DNA of 64,000 bases from Nitrosophilus alvini (GTDB lineage Bacteria > Campylobacterota > Campylobacteria > Campylobacterales > Nitratiruptoraceae), in assembly GCF_015100395.1 (NCBI RefSeq), contig NZ_AP022847.1, positions 124,001 through 188,000 on the forward strand, read 5' to 3'. Numbering within the stretch: the first letter of the stretch is position 1; every line of letters begins with the position of its first letter. This document shows, in pieces, positions 16,185-24,429 of the stretch. The notes beneath the pieces were generated by a model. It had not been told where the DNA came from. It did not search any database and was given only the letters and a program-made list of their open reading frames with translations. Both the position numbers and the translations under genes were made by a program.

Positions 16185-16622
16185 ATGAATTTCGAAAAAA
16201 ATGCACAGGTTGGAAACGAGTTTCTAAAAGAGGTGGCAATTGAACTTGGTCATCCTGGAGATATCAACAGAGGCGGAAGAGTTTTAAGGTCGGTTTTGAG
16301 AGTACTTAGAAGAAAAATATCGCCTGATGAGTATCTGGATCTCATATCGCAGCTTCCTATGTGTATAAAAGCTGTTGCTGTAGATGGGTGGAAGTTGACC
16401 GAATTTCCTGACAAATCCATAAAAAATGTAGACGATTTTATAAAGGCCATTACAGAAGAAGACAAGAGATCGGCCGATAATGACTTTGGTGATGAAAATC
16501 AGGCGAAAGAGGCTGTAAAAGCAGTTTTCAGAGTAATAAAAAAGCATGTATCCGAAGGTGAAATAAAAGACCTTGAAGCTGAATTGCCAAAAGTGATAAA
16601 AGAGTTTATAGAGGAGGCTTAA
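16185..16622 (+). CDS. DUF2267 family protein
   Basis: A 145-residue, all-helical, soluble protein. The repeat of two similar halves is visible: GRVLRSVLRVLRRKISPDEYLDLISQLP (about 26-53) and AKEAVKAVFRVIKKHVSEGEIKDLEAELP (about 106-134), the DUF2267 pattern. Function is unknown. It has a strong ribosome site and its own -10 box, so it is probably monocistronic. Its stop overlaps the convergent mtfA-like gene by 4 bases. Confidence 0.85.
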   Translation: MNFEKNAQVGNEFLKEVAIELGHPGDINRGGRVLRSVLRVLRRKISPDEYLDLISQLPMCIKAVAVDGWKLTEFPDKSIKNVDDFIKAITEEDKRSADNDFGDENQAKEAVKAVFRVIKKHVSEGEIKDLEAELPKVIKEFIEEA

Positions 16623-17455
16623 GCCTCCTTCCATTTGACTGGGTCAAGTCTGTAGAATTCTTTTAAAAGAGTATAGAGTTCTGGTAATTCTTTTTTCATT
16701 TTTTCAGGTTTTTCAAAAAAATTTTCCGTTGCTACAGCAAAAAACTCTGCCGGACTGGTTATGGCATATGAATCCAAAAAAGAGCCTCTATAATCTGCGT
16801 ATATCTCTTCTATTTTTTTGAACTCTTTTGACATTATACGTCTCCATCTGCCGTAAAGCGAAAAAGGCAACAGTGGAGTGCCGTCCGCAAAGCCGTCGGC
16901 CATGTCAAGCTGATGTGCAAATTCGTGCAGCCCTACATTTTTGCCATCGTTTGGATTTATATCTCCATCTGTTAGGTCTTTATATGAAATTACGACCTGT
17001 CCGCTCTGCCATGCTTCTCCCAGCAGAGCGCTCTCTTCTTCGCTTATCACCCATCCGTTTATGATTTTCTCTTTTTTGACAAAAGCTTCCGGGTAGAGTA
17101 TTACGGTTTTTACATCTTTATACATACATCTGTCGATTCCTGCTGTTAAAAGACAGGCATTAGCTGCAACCAAAACTTTTTTCATATCATCTATTACTAT
17201 TCCTTTTACTCCTATAAATTCCTTCTCTTTGATAAAAACCATTATGCATGCATGGAGATTTCTTTTTATATCCGGCGGAAGTCTTTTATAAATAGGGAAT
17301 CGCTGTCTCAAAAAGGACCGGTATTTTTGCGGAAAGGGTTTGAATTTACATAGTTGGTATCTAAAATCGGTTGTTATAAAGATGTAAAACCTATAAATGA
17401 GATATATGAAAATCAGTGAGAGAAAAATTATGAAAAGAGATTGGTAAAAATTCAT
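16619..17455 (-). CDS. mtfA: MtfA-like zinc metallopeptidase (M90 family), membrane-anchored
   Basis: A 278-residue protein with an N-terminal membrane segment (about residues 5-27) and the zinc-binding GLHEFAHQLDMADG, an HExxH site inside the signature of the M90 family (MtfA, formerly DUF980). The downstream glutamate-rich part ends SPAEFFAVATENFFEKP, which supplies a further ligand region. In E. coli MtfA titrates the glucose-PTS repressor Mlc; that pathway is not expected here, so the substrate is unknown. The N-terminal anchor is absent from the E. coli protein. Confidence 0.88.
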   Translation of the reverse strand: MNFYQSLFIIFLSLIFIYLIYRFYIFITTDFRYQLCKFKPFPQKYRSFLRQRFPIYKRLPPDIKRNLHACIMVFIKEKEFIGVKGIVIDDMKKVLVAANACLLTAGIDRCMYKDVKTVILYPEAFVKKEKIINGWVISEEESALLGEAWQSGQVVISYKDLTDGDINPNDGKNVGLHEFAHQLDMADGFADGTPLLPFSLYGRWRRIMSKEFKKIEEIYADYRGSFLDSYAITSPAEFFAVATENFFEKPEKMKKELPELYTLLKEFYRLDPVKWKEA

Positions 17456-17488
17456 TATTGAATCCTCTAAATAAGTATAGTAGCAAAT

Positions 17489-17505
17489 ATTAACAAAATG
17501 TTAAT
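17489..17505. promoter_or_regulatory. Perfect 17-bp palindrome ATTAACA-AAA-TGTTAAT
   Basis: Seven-base arms around AAA, in the space between the divergent mtfA-like gene (start 17455) and a small ORF whose -10 box is at 17533. It sits 28 bases before that box, where a regulator would bind. Candidate operator only. Confidence 0.45.
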
Positions 17506-17532
17506 TTATTATAGAATTGCTTTTAAAAAATC

Positions 17533-17538
17533 TATAAT
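17533..17538 (+). promoter_or_regulatory. -10 box of 31-residue small ORF
   Basis: TATAAT, 23 bases before ATG 17562, with AGGAGAGG at 17551-17558 between them. Confidence 0.5.
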
Positions 17539-17561
17539 TTTTCAAAAATTAGGAGAGGACT

Positions 17562-17657
17562 ATGAGATATATCGCTCTTTATAACAAAAGTTTTTCGAAA
17601 AGATTCTACAAAATCATTAGAGAGCTTTTTGAAAGTTTCGTCAGAAGTTTTGAGTAG
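17562..17657 (+). CDS. Small ORF, 31 residues, amphipathic basic peptide
   Basis: Begins MRYIALYNKSF and ends FVRSFE. It is preceded by a strong ribosome site (AGGAGAGG, 3 bases before ATG) and a TATAAT box. The residue pattern from about 11 to 30 (SKRFYKIIRELFESF) would form an amphipathic helix with basic and aromatic faces, as in small membrane-associated or toxin-like peptides. It is not recognised. It ends 4 bases before the 3' end of the convergent tRNA-Ala gene. The match of promoter, ribosome site and frame makes it likely to be translated. Confidence 0.5.
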   Translation: MRYIALYNKSFSKRFYKIIRELFESFVRSFE

Positions 17658-17661
17658 ACAA

Positions 17662-17737
17662 TGGTGGAGCGTACCGGGATCGAACCGGTGACCTCCACGC
17701 TGCCAGCGTGGCGCTCTCCCAGCTGAGCTAACGCCCC
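17662..17737 (-). tRNA. tRNA-Ala (GGC)
   Basis: 76 nt on the minus strand with encoded CCA. Acceptor GGGGCGT pairs with ACGCTCC by one wobble (G-C/G-U type), the D arm has AGCTCAGCTGGGAGAGC, and the T arm GGTTCGATCC. The anticodon loop CTGGCAG in stem CCACG/CGTGG gives anticodon GGC. Confidence 0.95.
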
Positions 17738-17767
17738 TTTTAAAGCGGTGTAATTATAGCAAAAAAT

Positions 17768-18136
17768 TCAAACTATGCCAAATTCTACCAGAAGAGTAAA
17801 AATCCAGACAAGCGATGTCATGACAAGGCTTATAAGTACAGCTGCTGCTCCTGCGTCTTTAGCGAATTTGGCTAGGGTATTTTTTTCGGGAGAGGCCAGG
17901 TCTACCACTCTTTCTATAGCGCTGTTGAGTATCTCTACAAGAAGCGGAAAGAAAAGAGATACCTGAAGCAGAGCTTTTGATGTAAATCCCACAGGTAAAA
18001 ACCATAGTCCAACGCTCATAATTACAAACAAAAAAACCTCTATTTTAAAAGAGGTCTCATTCAAAAAGACCTCTTTTAGGCCGTCAATTGCATATTTTGC
18101 ATTGGAAAAAAGAGAGTATCCCGGTTTGAAAAGCAT
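17768..18136 (-). CDS. dgkA: Diacylglycerol kinase, DgkA type
   Basis: Integral membrane kinase that recycles diacylglycerol to phosphatidic acid. The 122-residue protein has an N-terminal amphipathic helix, three membrane segments, and the catalytic signature LLVEILNSAIERVVDL followed by AKDAGAAAVLI. Start ATG at 18136 is 3 bases after the upstream PP-loop gene stop; the two are likely co-transcribed from dnaG onwards. Confidence 0.93.
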   Translation of the reverse strand: MLFKPGYSLFSNAKYAIDGLKEVFLNETSFKIEVFLFVIMSVGLWFLPVGFTSKALLQVSLFFPLLVEILNSAIERVVDLASPEKNTLAKFAKDAGAAAVLISLVMTSLVWIFTLLVEFGIV

Positions 18137-18139
18137 CTT

Positions 18140-19129
18140 TTACACCTGTAGGAAATACTGTTTTGCATCCTCTTTGGAAGGAAGAGGACGGGCAGTTATC
18201 TTCTCATCTCCAACAAGCACTTCATGCTCTTTACTTTTATCAGCTTTTGAATATGTGAGTGCCAAAGATGCGGCCAACTCTCTATCTTTTTTGCCGGCAC
18301 TTTTTGAAAGAAGGGACAAGGGACCTACGATTCCGGGAAGTGAAATCTTAACAAATTTTGGATTTTCAATTGCCGCAATTTTTTCATTCTCTTCTTTGTT
18401 TCTGGCAATAACGAGCTTTGCTCCATCCGGAAGTCTGAAATGTCTGCCTACTTTGAGAATGGGAATATCTTCAACCTCAAATGTATCGTATTTTATAAAA
18501 TCTCTGATCTTTTCACTGAAATACTCATCTGTCAACAGGCATCCGCCGGATGGCGAAGGATAATCTTCAATACCCCATTTTTTGGCAAGTTCCATTTGTC
18601 TTTCTCTGCTTCTTCCGCTGATATCGAGCAGTTTTTCTCTATCAACCCATCCCTCTGTTTCAGGAATGGTTGGGGGAAGAAGTTTCGCACTGAGCGGCCT
18701 TAATATCAATCCGTCAGCATCGCTGAACTCGCTTACTATTTTTAAAGCATCCATTCTCTGGCTCATCGGTCTTTGACCGAGAACCTCACCGCTGATGATA
18801 AATTTTGCATCAAGTTTTTCAAGAAGCGCTTTTGCCACTCTTACCATATGTGCATGGCAGTCGATGCAGGGATTGAAGTTTTTTCCGTATCCGTATTTGG
18901 GATCAAAAAGTACTTTTTGTATATATTCATCTCTTACATCAACTATTTCGAGTTTTGCTCCGATTTTATCTGTTAGTTTTCTAAGGTTTTCCTGCTTTTC
19001 ATAGGCATCTTTCGCACCTCCGAATCCTGTTTCAAAATGAAGAGCGATCACTTCGATGCCTTGTTCTATGATAAGTTTCATAGCCAAAAGGCTGTCAAGT
19101 CCCCCGCTAAATAGTGCCAAAGCTCTCAT
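18140..19129 (-). CDS. MnmA/ThiI-like PP-loop ATPase with C-terminal NFACT-R-like domain
   Basis: Probable tRNA thiolation-type enzyme, 329 residues. The PP-loop SGGLDS is at 8-13, a Cys pair CIDC at 88-91 in the position used by thiouridylases, and SGGCLL (194-199) supplies a third Cys. The C-terminal third (from about 215) has ILKVGRHFRLPDGAKLVIARN, the pattern of the RNA-binding NFACT-R_2 domain found attached to such PP-loop proteins. It is distinct from classical MnmA and ThiI, and the target base is not known. It overlaps the end of dnaG by 23 bases. Confidence 0.72.
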   Translation of the reverse strand: MRALALFSGGLDSLLAMKLIIEQGIEVIALHFETGFGGAKDAYEKQENLRKLTDKIGAKLEIVDVRDEYIQKVLFDPKYGYGKNFNPCIDCHAHMVRVAKALLEKLDAKFIISGEVLGQRPMSQRMDALKIVSEFSDADGLILRPLSAKLLPPTIPETEGWVDREKLLDISGRSRERQMELAKKWGIEDYPSPSGGCLLTDEYFSEKIRDFIKYDTFEVEDIPILKVGRHFRLPDGAKLVIARNKEENEKIAAIENPKFVKISLPGIVGPLSLLSKSAGKKDRELAASLALTYSKADKSKEHEVLVGDEKITARPLPSKEDAKQYFLQV

Positions 19130-20768
19130 ATGTTACAAGTTCTCCTTTTTTTAGTTTTTCGATTATTTCTCTATATTTTCTTATTTTGAATGTCTTTTCT
19201 TTGAAATCTATATTTTTATCTTTTGCAAGTTTTTTAAGTTTCTGCGAGTAGTATTTTATCAAAAAAATTAATAGTTCCGATCTTAGCTCCTCTTCGCTGA
19301 AAGTTTTGAGGTCTTCATCGAGTAGAACTCCCAAAAGTTTAGGATGATCGGTTTTTCCCTCTTTAAGGAGTCTGAATTCGTTTTTGTGATATATGAAGTG
19401 CTCTTCGTCTATATAGTCTAAAACCGTGTCTATCAAAGAGGATTCGTTTAAAAGCGTTTTTATAATGCTAAGTTCTTTTGTATCTTTTGTCTGTAGATAG
19501 TCTGATTTTGAATATTTTGTATTGACTGATATCGCTTTTTTGACTTTTGCCGTAGAGATACCAAGTTTTGAGGCAATAGGTTCCAAAAAGCGGATATCTT
19601 CTCTATAAAGAGCCGAAACGGATTTTAGCACTTTTATGCATTCGTTAAACGCTTTCTCTTTCTCTACCGGATTTTCTATATCAAACATGGTAACCGTCTT
19701 TTCTATAACGAAATCGTAAAAAGGTTCTGTTTTATGAAAAATCTTGTTCAGTTCCTCTATTTTGGATTCGTTTACCATATCTGCTGGATCTTTCCCCTCG
19801 CCAAAAAGTACGATTCCTCCTTCTATACCGGAAGATATAAGCAGCTTTGCCGCTTTGATGGCTGCATTTACTCCGGCTTTGTCTCCGTCATATGCAAGAA
19901 TTACTTTGGGTTCTCCTCTTCTTAGGATAGGAAGATGCTGCGGCGTCAGGGCTGTGCCAAGAGTAGCAACCGCTGTATCAAAACCGGCCTGATGAAGCAT
20001 AATGACGTCAAGATAACCTTCCGTAACGATAATCTCTTTTTTTCTGTATATATGCTCTTTTGCAATGTGATATCCATATAGGAGATTTGATTTGTTAAAA
20101 AGCTTAGTCTGCGGCGAGTTTATATATTTTGCAGGATGACCCGTTATGGTTCTGCCTCCAAATCCGACAAGTCGTCCGCTATGCGAATATATGGGGAAGG
20201 TGATTCTCTCTATAAGCCTTGCATATACACGTTTTGAGTCAGTTCCCAAAATCCCGGTTTCCACCGCATCTTTTACGGAAAGAAAATTGGACTTTATGAA
20301 GTTTATAGTCTTTTCTGAAGATGGCGCGTAACCCAACTCAAACTTCTCTATACTTGACTCAAAAACACCTCTTTCTTTGAGATACTTCATAGCATCGGGT
20401 GTGGAGTCTAGCATCTTTTTATAAAATTTGTTCACCTTTTCGAGTATTTTATGAAGGTCATGCCCCTTTTTTTCGTTTGTGTAGTTTAGATGTATATTGT
20501 ACATGGAGGCAAGTTTCTCTATCGCCTCGGGATAGGGGAGTTTTTCGTACTCCATTACGAACTTTATCGCATCTCCTCCGGCTCCGCAGCCGAAACAGTG
20601 ATATATCTGTTTTGAAGGGCTTACTACAAGGCTGGGAGTATCCTCGTTATGAAAAGGACAGAGTGCCTTGAAATTTGCACCGCTTTTTTTAAGCTCTATA
20701 TAATTCCCTACAACATCGACAATATCAAGTCTGTTTTTAAGTTGTTCTATTGAATCTCTCTCTATCAT
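19107..20768 (-). CDS. dnaG: DNA primase
   Basis: Synthesises RNA primers at the replication fork. The 553-residue protein has the CHC2 zinc ribbon (C37, H40, C58, C61 in ALCPFH and YHCFGC), the RNA-polymerase core and TOPRIM with EGYLDVI and YDGDKAG, and a C-terminal helicase-binding region. A TATAAT on the minus strand (20775-20780) lies only 7 bases before the ATG and no ribosome site is visible, so the mRNA may be leaderless. Confidence 0.96.
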   Translation of the reverse strand: MIERDSIEQLKNRLDIVDVVGNYIELKKSGANFKALCPFHNEDTPSLVVSPSKQIYHCFGCGAGGDAIKFVMEYEKLPYPEAIEKLASMYNIHLNYTNEKKGHDLHKILEKVNKFYKKMLDSTPDAMKYLKERGVFESSIEKFELGYAPSSEKTINFIKSNFLSVKDAVETGILGTDSKRVYARLIERITFPIYSHSGRLVGFGGRTITGHPAKYINSPQTKLFNKSNLLYGYHIAKEHIYRKKEIIVTEGYLDVIMLHQAGFDTAVATLGTALTPQHLPILRRGEPKVILAYDGDKAGVNAAIKAAKLLISSGIEGGIVLFGEGKDPADMVNESKIEELNKIFHKTEPFYDFVIEKTVTMFDIENPVEKEKAFNECIKVLKSVSALYREDIRFLEPIASKLGISTAKVKKAISVNTKYSKSDYLQTKDTKELSIIKTLLNESSLIDTVLDYIDEEHFIYHKNEFRLLKEGKTDHPKLLGVLLDEDLKTFSEEELRSELLIFLIKYYSQKLKKLAKDKNIDFKEKTFKIRKYREIIEKLKKGELVTYESFGTI

Positions 20769-20824
20769 ATATTCATTATATCATAATGGCCTCTTTTTGT
20801 CTTTATCCATTTGTCCCTTTATAG

Positions 20825-20830
20825 TATAAT
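20825..20830 (+). promoter_or_regulatory. -10 box of TPR-rnhA operon
   Basis: TATAAT, 26 bases before the TTG start at 20857; GGGAAG follows as ribosome site. Confidence 0.5.
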
Positions 20831-20856
20831 TAAATCAAAAATTAGCAGGGAAGACT

Positions 20857-21888
20857 TTGGATAACTTTTTGCTTGAGTACAGAGACCCGCTTTTCGGAAT
20901 CATCATTTTTTTTTCACTTATATTCATTATCTCTTTTTTTAGCTATTGGTGGGGAATAATGAAATCAAAAGAGGAGGAGAGTGAGCTAGGCAGATTTCTT
21001 TCAAAGTTTGAAGGTAATGCTGACAAAGAGCTATGGAGCCCGGAAAATCTGGACGATACAAAAAAAGCGCTTCTGTTGCTCGCATCCTCTTTTGAAAAGA
21101 GCGGCGATTTTGAAAAAGCTATAGCCATTTATCTGGGAATTCTTGAAAAAACTGTGAATAAAAGTGAAAAACATGATGTTTTAAGACTTCTTGGAAGAGT
21201 CTATTTCAAAGCGGGATTCCTGCAAAGATGTAAAGATATTTTTATCGAAATTCTCAAATTTTTCCCAAGAGACCCATGGTCTCTCAGATATCTTATGGTT
21301 ACATACGAAAGGCTCAGAGACTACAGAAAGGCTCTTGAGATAACAGAATCTCTAGAAGAGCTCGAAGATGTAAAAGAAGAAAGAGGCTATCTTTTGGCCA
21401 GAAACATTATCGAAGAGTCCTCTTTGTCCGATACGGAGAAGATAAGAAGACTTCTTGCTCTTTATGCAGATTTTCCAGGCCATACGAGGCTGATTTTCGA
21501 ATTTATATTCAAAACCAGACCAAATGAAGGTTGGAAGGCGCTAAAAGAGGAGCATTATCCGATTATATGCGATATTTTATGGAACTTGCCTTATCATAGT
21601 GTAGATTTCGGAAGAGTAGAAAAAAACAGATATTTAAAGGAGCTTTATAGTGCAAAAGGTTATGGAAACTATGCTGATGGAAGTACTGTTTTTGAGTTTG
21701 ATGTTTTGATAAACCTTAACAAAGAAGAATACGGTAGAGCCGGTCTGGAATTTGAATATATATGCCGTGAGTGCAAACAGATATTTCCTCTTCCTTTCAA
21801 CAGATGTCCGAACTGTATGAAAACAGGCAGTGCTGAACCAGAAATGCTCATATCAGAGGTTATAAATGAAAAAGATATATCTATATAG
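20857..21888 (+). CDS. LapB/YciM-like membrane-anchored TPR protein with C-terminal zinc ribbon
   Basis: A 343-residue protein with a membrane helix near residues 13-33, a short linker, TPR-like repeats at about 60-200 (KKALLLLASSFEKSGDFEKAIAIYLGIL; KHDVLRLLGRVYFKAGFLQRCKDI), and a C-terminal rubredoxin-like zinc ribbon CREC...CPNC. This domain order is that of LapB, which in E. coli steers FtsH to degrade LpxC and so sets lipopolysaccharide level. Equivalent function here is inferred from architecture. The start is TTG with AGGGAAG upstream. It overlaps rnhA by 23 bases. Confidence 0.75.
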   Translation: MDNFLLEYRDPLFGIIIFFSLIFIISFFSYWWGIMKSKEEESELGRFLSKFEGNADKELWSPENLDDTKKALLLLASSFEKSGDFEKAIAIYLGILEKTVNKSEKHDVLRLLGRVYFKAGFLQRCKDIFIEILKFFPRDPWSLRYLMVTYERLRDYRKALEITESLEELEDVKEERGYLLARNIIEESSLSDTEKIRRLLALYADFPGHTRLIFEFIFKTRPNEGWKALKEEHYPIICDILWNLPYHSVDFGRVEKNRYLKELYSAKGYGNYADGSTVFEFDVLINLNKEEYGRAGLEFEYICRECKQIFPLPFNRCPNCMKTGSAEPEMLISEVINEKDISI

Positions 21889-22294
21889 TGACGGCTCCTC
21901 ATTAGGCAATCCGGGACCTGGAGGTTTTTGTACCATTATAAGATACAAGAAGCATGAAAAGATAATAAAAGGCGCAGAGCCGCATACCACAAACAACAGA
22001 ATGGAACTAAGAGCCGTCATAGAAGGCCTAAAAGCATTGAAAGAGCCCTGTGAGGTTGTTATCTATTCTGATTCGAACTATGTTGTCAAAGCGATAAACG
22101 AATGGCTGCCGGGCTGGATAAAGAAAGATTTTAAAAATGTAAAAAATGTGGATCTTTGGAAAGAGTATCTTGAAATAAGCAAGCCTCACAAAATAAAAGC
22201 CATATGGGTCAAAGGGCATAGCGGGCACAGCGAAAACGAATTATGTGATAAAATAGCAAAAGAGGAAGCGAACAGGATCAAATCGGAGATATGA
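21866..22294 (+). CDS. rnhA: Ribonuclease HI
   Basis: Degrades the RNA strand of RNA-DNA hybrids. The 142-residue protein has the active-site motifs SDGSSLGNPGPGG (Asp9), NNRMELRAV (Glu), YSDSNYVV (Asp) and a C-terminal Asp in ENELCDKIA; the VKGHSGH loop supplies His. It starts inside the TPR gene. The stop opens directly into the intergenic inverted repeat at 22295. Confidence 0.95.
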   Translation: MKKIYLYSDGSSLGNPGPGGFCTIIRYKKHEKIIKGAEPHTTNNRMELRAVIEGLKALKEPCEVVIYSDSNYVVKAINEWLPGWIKKDFKNVKNVDLWKEYLEISKPHKIKAIWVKGHSGHSENELCDKIAKEEANRIKSEI

Positions 22295-22300
22295 GTGTGG

Positions 22301-22329
22301 GTGTGGAACCAATCACCAATCACATTCAC
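22301..22329 (+). repeat. 29-bp repeat, left copy (inverted partner at 24212-24240)
   Basis: These 29 bases are exactly the reverse complement of 24212-24240. They begin GTGTGGAACCAATC. Flanking homology extends further with gaps: the GAATCACGAATCACGAA at 22330-22346 pairs with TTCGTGATTCGTGACTCG at 24181-24198. Together the two copies enclose rnc and aroC. Confidence 0.9.
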
Positions 22330-22350
22330 GAATCACGAATCACGAACAAC

Positions 22351-22414
22351 GAGAGTTGGAAAATTAGAGAGTTAGAGTATGATTGTTTGCTAACTTTCTG
22401 ACTTTCTCACTCTC
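22351..22414 (+). repeat. Long imperfect hairpin before rnc (25-nt arms)
   Basis: Left arm 22351-22375 is purine-rich (GAGAGTTGGAAAATTAG...), right arm 22390-22414 is pyrimidine-rich (CTAACTTTCTGACTTT...). 20 of 25 positions pair as Watson-Crick and three mismatches would be G-U. The loop is 14 bases. The right arm ends 17 bases before the rnc ATG. Confidence 0.7.
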
Positions 22415-22431
22415 CAAAAAGAGGAGAGAAA

Positions 22432-23121
22432 ATGAAAAAAAGGATAGAAGAGCTGGAAAAGATTTTAAACTATCACTTCAAAAACCAGAATCTCATCATA
22501 GAAGCACTTACGCATAAAAGCTACAAAAAACCTTATAATAATGAAAGACTGGAGTTTTTGGGAGATGCTGTTTTGGATCTTGTGATAGGAGAATATCTGT
22601 TTAAAAAATTTCCAAAGGCAAACGAGGGAGAGCTCTCCAAAATGAGAGCGTCACTGGTAAACGAAGAGGGTTTTGCCAAGCTCGCAAAAAAGATAAATCT
22701 GGGAGACTATATTTTTATATCTGTTGCCGAAGAGAATAACAACGGCAGAAACAAACCATCTTTGTTATCCAATGCATTTGAAGCGGTCATGGGTGCTGTA
22801 TATCTTGAAAGCGGTCTTGAAGAGGTAAAAAAAATAGCCTTGAGACTTCTTGAAGAGGTCTATCCGAGGATCGACCTTACCACTCTTTTTAAAGACTATA
22901 AAACCACACTGCAAGAACTTACCCAGGCGCATTATGGCGTGACTCCGGAGTACAGGCTGCTCTACTCATCCGGGCCGGATCATAGAAAAGAGTTTGAAGT
23001 AGCTGTTTTTTTAAATGGAGAAAAGCTGGCAAGCGCCAAAGGCAAAAGCAAAAAAGCCGCACAGCAGGAAGCCGCGAAGATTGCGCTTGATATTTTGAGA
23101 AAAAGGGAAAAAGTTGAATAG
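22432..23121 (+). CDS. rnc: Ribonuclease III
   Basis: Endonuclease for double-stranded RNA, used in rRNA and mRNA processing. The 229-residue protein has the catalytic signature [15 protein letters not shown] at about 38-52, and a C-terminal double-stranded-RNA-binding domain (about 155-225) ending [23 protein letters not shown] precedes the ATG. A long palindrome lies just upstream: in other bacteria RNase III cleaves its own leader hairpin, so self-control is a testable idea. It overlaps aroC by 8 bases. Confidence 0.96.
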   Translation: MKKRIEELEKILNYHFKNQNLIIEALTHKSYKKPYNNERLEFLGDAVLDLVIGEYLFKKFPKANEGELSKMRASLVNEEGFAKLAKKINLGDYIFISVAEENNNGRNKPSLLSNAFEAVMGAVYLESGLEEVKKIALRLLEEVYPRIDLTTLFKDYKTTLQELTQAHYGVTPEYRLLYSSGPDHRKEFEVAVFLNGEKLASAKGKSKKAAQQEAAKIALDILRKREKVE

Positions 23122-24187
23122 TTTTGGAAAAAGATTTGTTTTTACCACTTTCGGAGAGTCACACGGAAAAGCTATCGGCTGTGTAATAGACGGTGTTCCT
23201 GCTGGACTCGAAATAGACGAAGAGTTCATACAAAAAGAGCTTGATAAAAGAAAGCCGGGACAGAATGTTTTTTCAACGGCAAGAAAAGAGGCTGATAAAG
23301 TTGAGATTCTAAGTGGGGTTTTCGAAGGCAAAAGTACAGGTACTCCCATAGCGATGGTTATATATAACAAAGATCAGAAAAGCCGGGACTACAGTAATAT
23401 AAAAGATATTTTCAGACCAGGGCATGCCGATTTTACATATTGGTACAAATACGGGATAAGAGACTATCGCGGCGGAGGAAGAAGCAGTGCCAGAGAGACT
23501 GCCGCAAGAGTTGCCGCAGGTGCTGTTGCTAAGCTGATGTTAAAAGAGCTAGGTATCGAAGTAGAGGGCGGTGTATGTGAAATTGCCGGGATAATATCAC
23601 GAAAAAAGGATTTTGAGTATGCGAAAAAAAGTGAAATTTTTGCGCTCGATCCAGATGTAGAGGAGGCTCAAAAAGAGGCTGTTTTGGAAGCTAAAAATGA
23701 ACATGACTCTGTGGGCGGAGCCGTTTGTATAAGGATAAATAACGCTCCGATAGGATTGGGTGAGCCCATATACTATAAACTTGACGCTGTTCTTGCAGAT
23801 GCTATGATGAGTATAAATGCAGCAAAAGCAGTAGAGATAGGACGAGGTATAGAGAGCGCAAGAATCAAAGGAAGCGAGAACAACGACCAGATATCCAAAG
23901 ATGGTTTTCTCTCAAATAACGCAGGTGGAATTTTAGGCGGAATAAGTAACGGGGATACGATAGAATTAAAAGTCTATTTCAAGCCCACTCCTTCAATTTT
24001 TAAACCTCAAAAAACGATCGATATTTACGGCAAAGAGGTGATATGCGAACTCAAAGGCAGACATGATCCGTGTGTGGCTATAAGAGGTGTTGCCGTTGCG
24101 GAGGCTATGGCGGCTCTGGTTATTGCGGATATGCTGCTTCTTAATATGGGCAGAAGAATGGATGGGATCAGGAAGTACTATTCGTGA
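23114..24187 (+). CDS. aroC: Chorismate synthase
   Basis: Last step of the shikimate pathway, converting EPSP to chorismate with reduced FMN. The 357-residue protein begins [22 protein letters not shown] and has [28 protein letters not shown] and [12 protein letters not shown], all family signatures. The start is TTG, inside the end of rnc, with AAAGGG upstream. The last codons TAT TCG TGA are already part of the inverted-repeat region that follows. Confidence 0.96.
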   Translation: MNSFGKRFVFTTFGESHGKAIGCVIDGVPAGLEIDEEFIQKELDKRKPGQNVFSTARKEADKVEILSGVFEGKSTGTPIAMVIYNKDQKSRDYSNIKDIFRPGHADFTYWYKYGIRDYRGGGRSSARETAARVAAGAVAKLMLKELGIEVEGGVCEIAGIISRKKDFEYAKKSEIFALDPDVEEAQKEAVLEAKNEHDSVGGAVCIRINNAPIGLGEPIYYKLDAVLADAMMSINAAKAVEIGRGIESARIKGSENNDQISKDGFLSNNAGGILGGISNGDTIELKVYFKPTPSIFKPQKTIDIYGKEVICELKGRHDPCVAIRGVAVAEAMAALVIADMLLLNMGRRMDGIRKYYS

Positions 24188-24211
24188 TTCGTGACTCGTA
24201 ATTCGTGAATG

Positions 24212-24240
24212 GTGAATGTGATTGGTGATTGGTTCCACAC
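24212..24240 (-). repeat. 29-bp repeat, right copy (inverted partner at 22301-22329)
   Basis: Exact reverse complement of 22301-22329, 25 bases past the aroC stop. The stretch between (24181-24211) is a quasi-tandem of ATTCGTGA-type units. The copy leads straight into the 24-bp tandem repeats. Confidence 0.9.
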
Positions 24241-24308
24241 TCACACTCACACCCACACCAACACTCACACTCACACCCACACCAACACTCACACTCACAC
24301 TCAAACTA
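24237..24308. repeat. 24-bp tandem repeat, three units
   Basis: Units at 24237-24260 and 24261-24284 are identical (ACACTCACACTCACACCCAC then ACCA). The third, 24285-24308, diverges in its last 9 bases. The strand is alternating CA-rich with no G. No gene covers it; a minus-strand frame reading Val-Ser-Val-Gly here is an artefact of the repeat. Confidence 0.92.
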
Positions 24309-24429
24309 CCACACCCCAATATTTGTAAATATTATGCAAATTTATATCATTTCTTATCTAAAACTCAGAAACATTTGGCAATAATAATCTCTACATAAAA
24401 AAATTTTTTGTTAAACACTGGAGGCTGTA

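Noticed and set aside
24237-24308. CRISPR array
   Set aside because: Units are directly abutting 24-mers without spacers, and no cas gene is near.
23993-24319. Minus-strand frame with Val-Ser-Val-Gly repeats
   Set aside because: It is the translation of the CA-rich tandem repeat and the antisense of the aroC end; no ribosome site or promoter.
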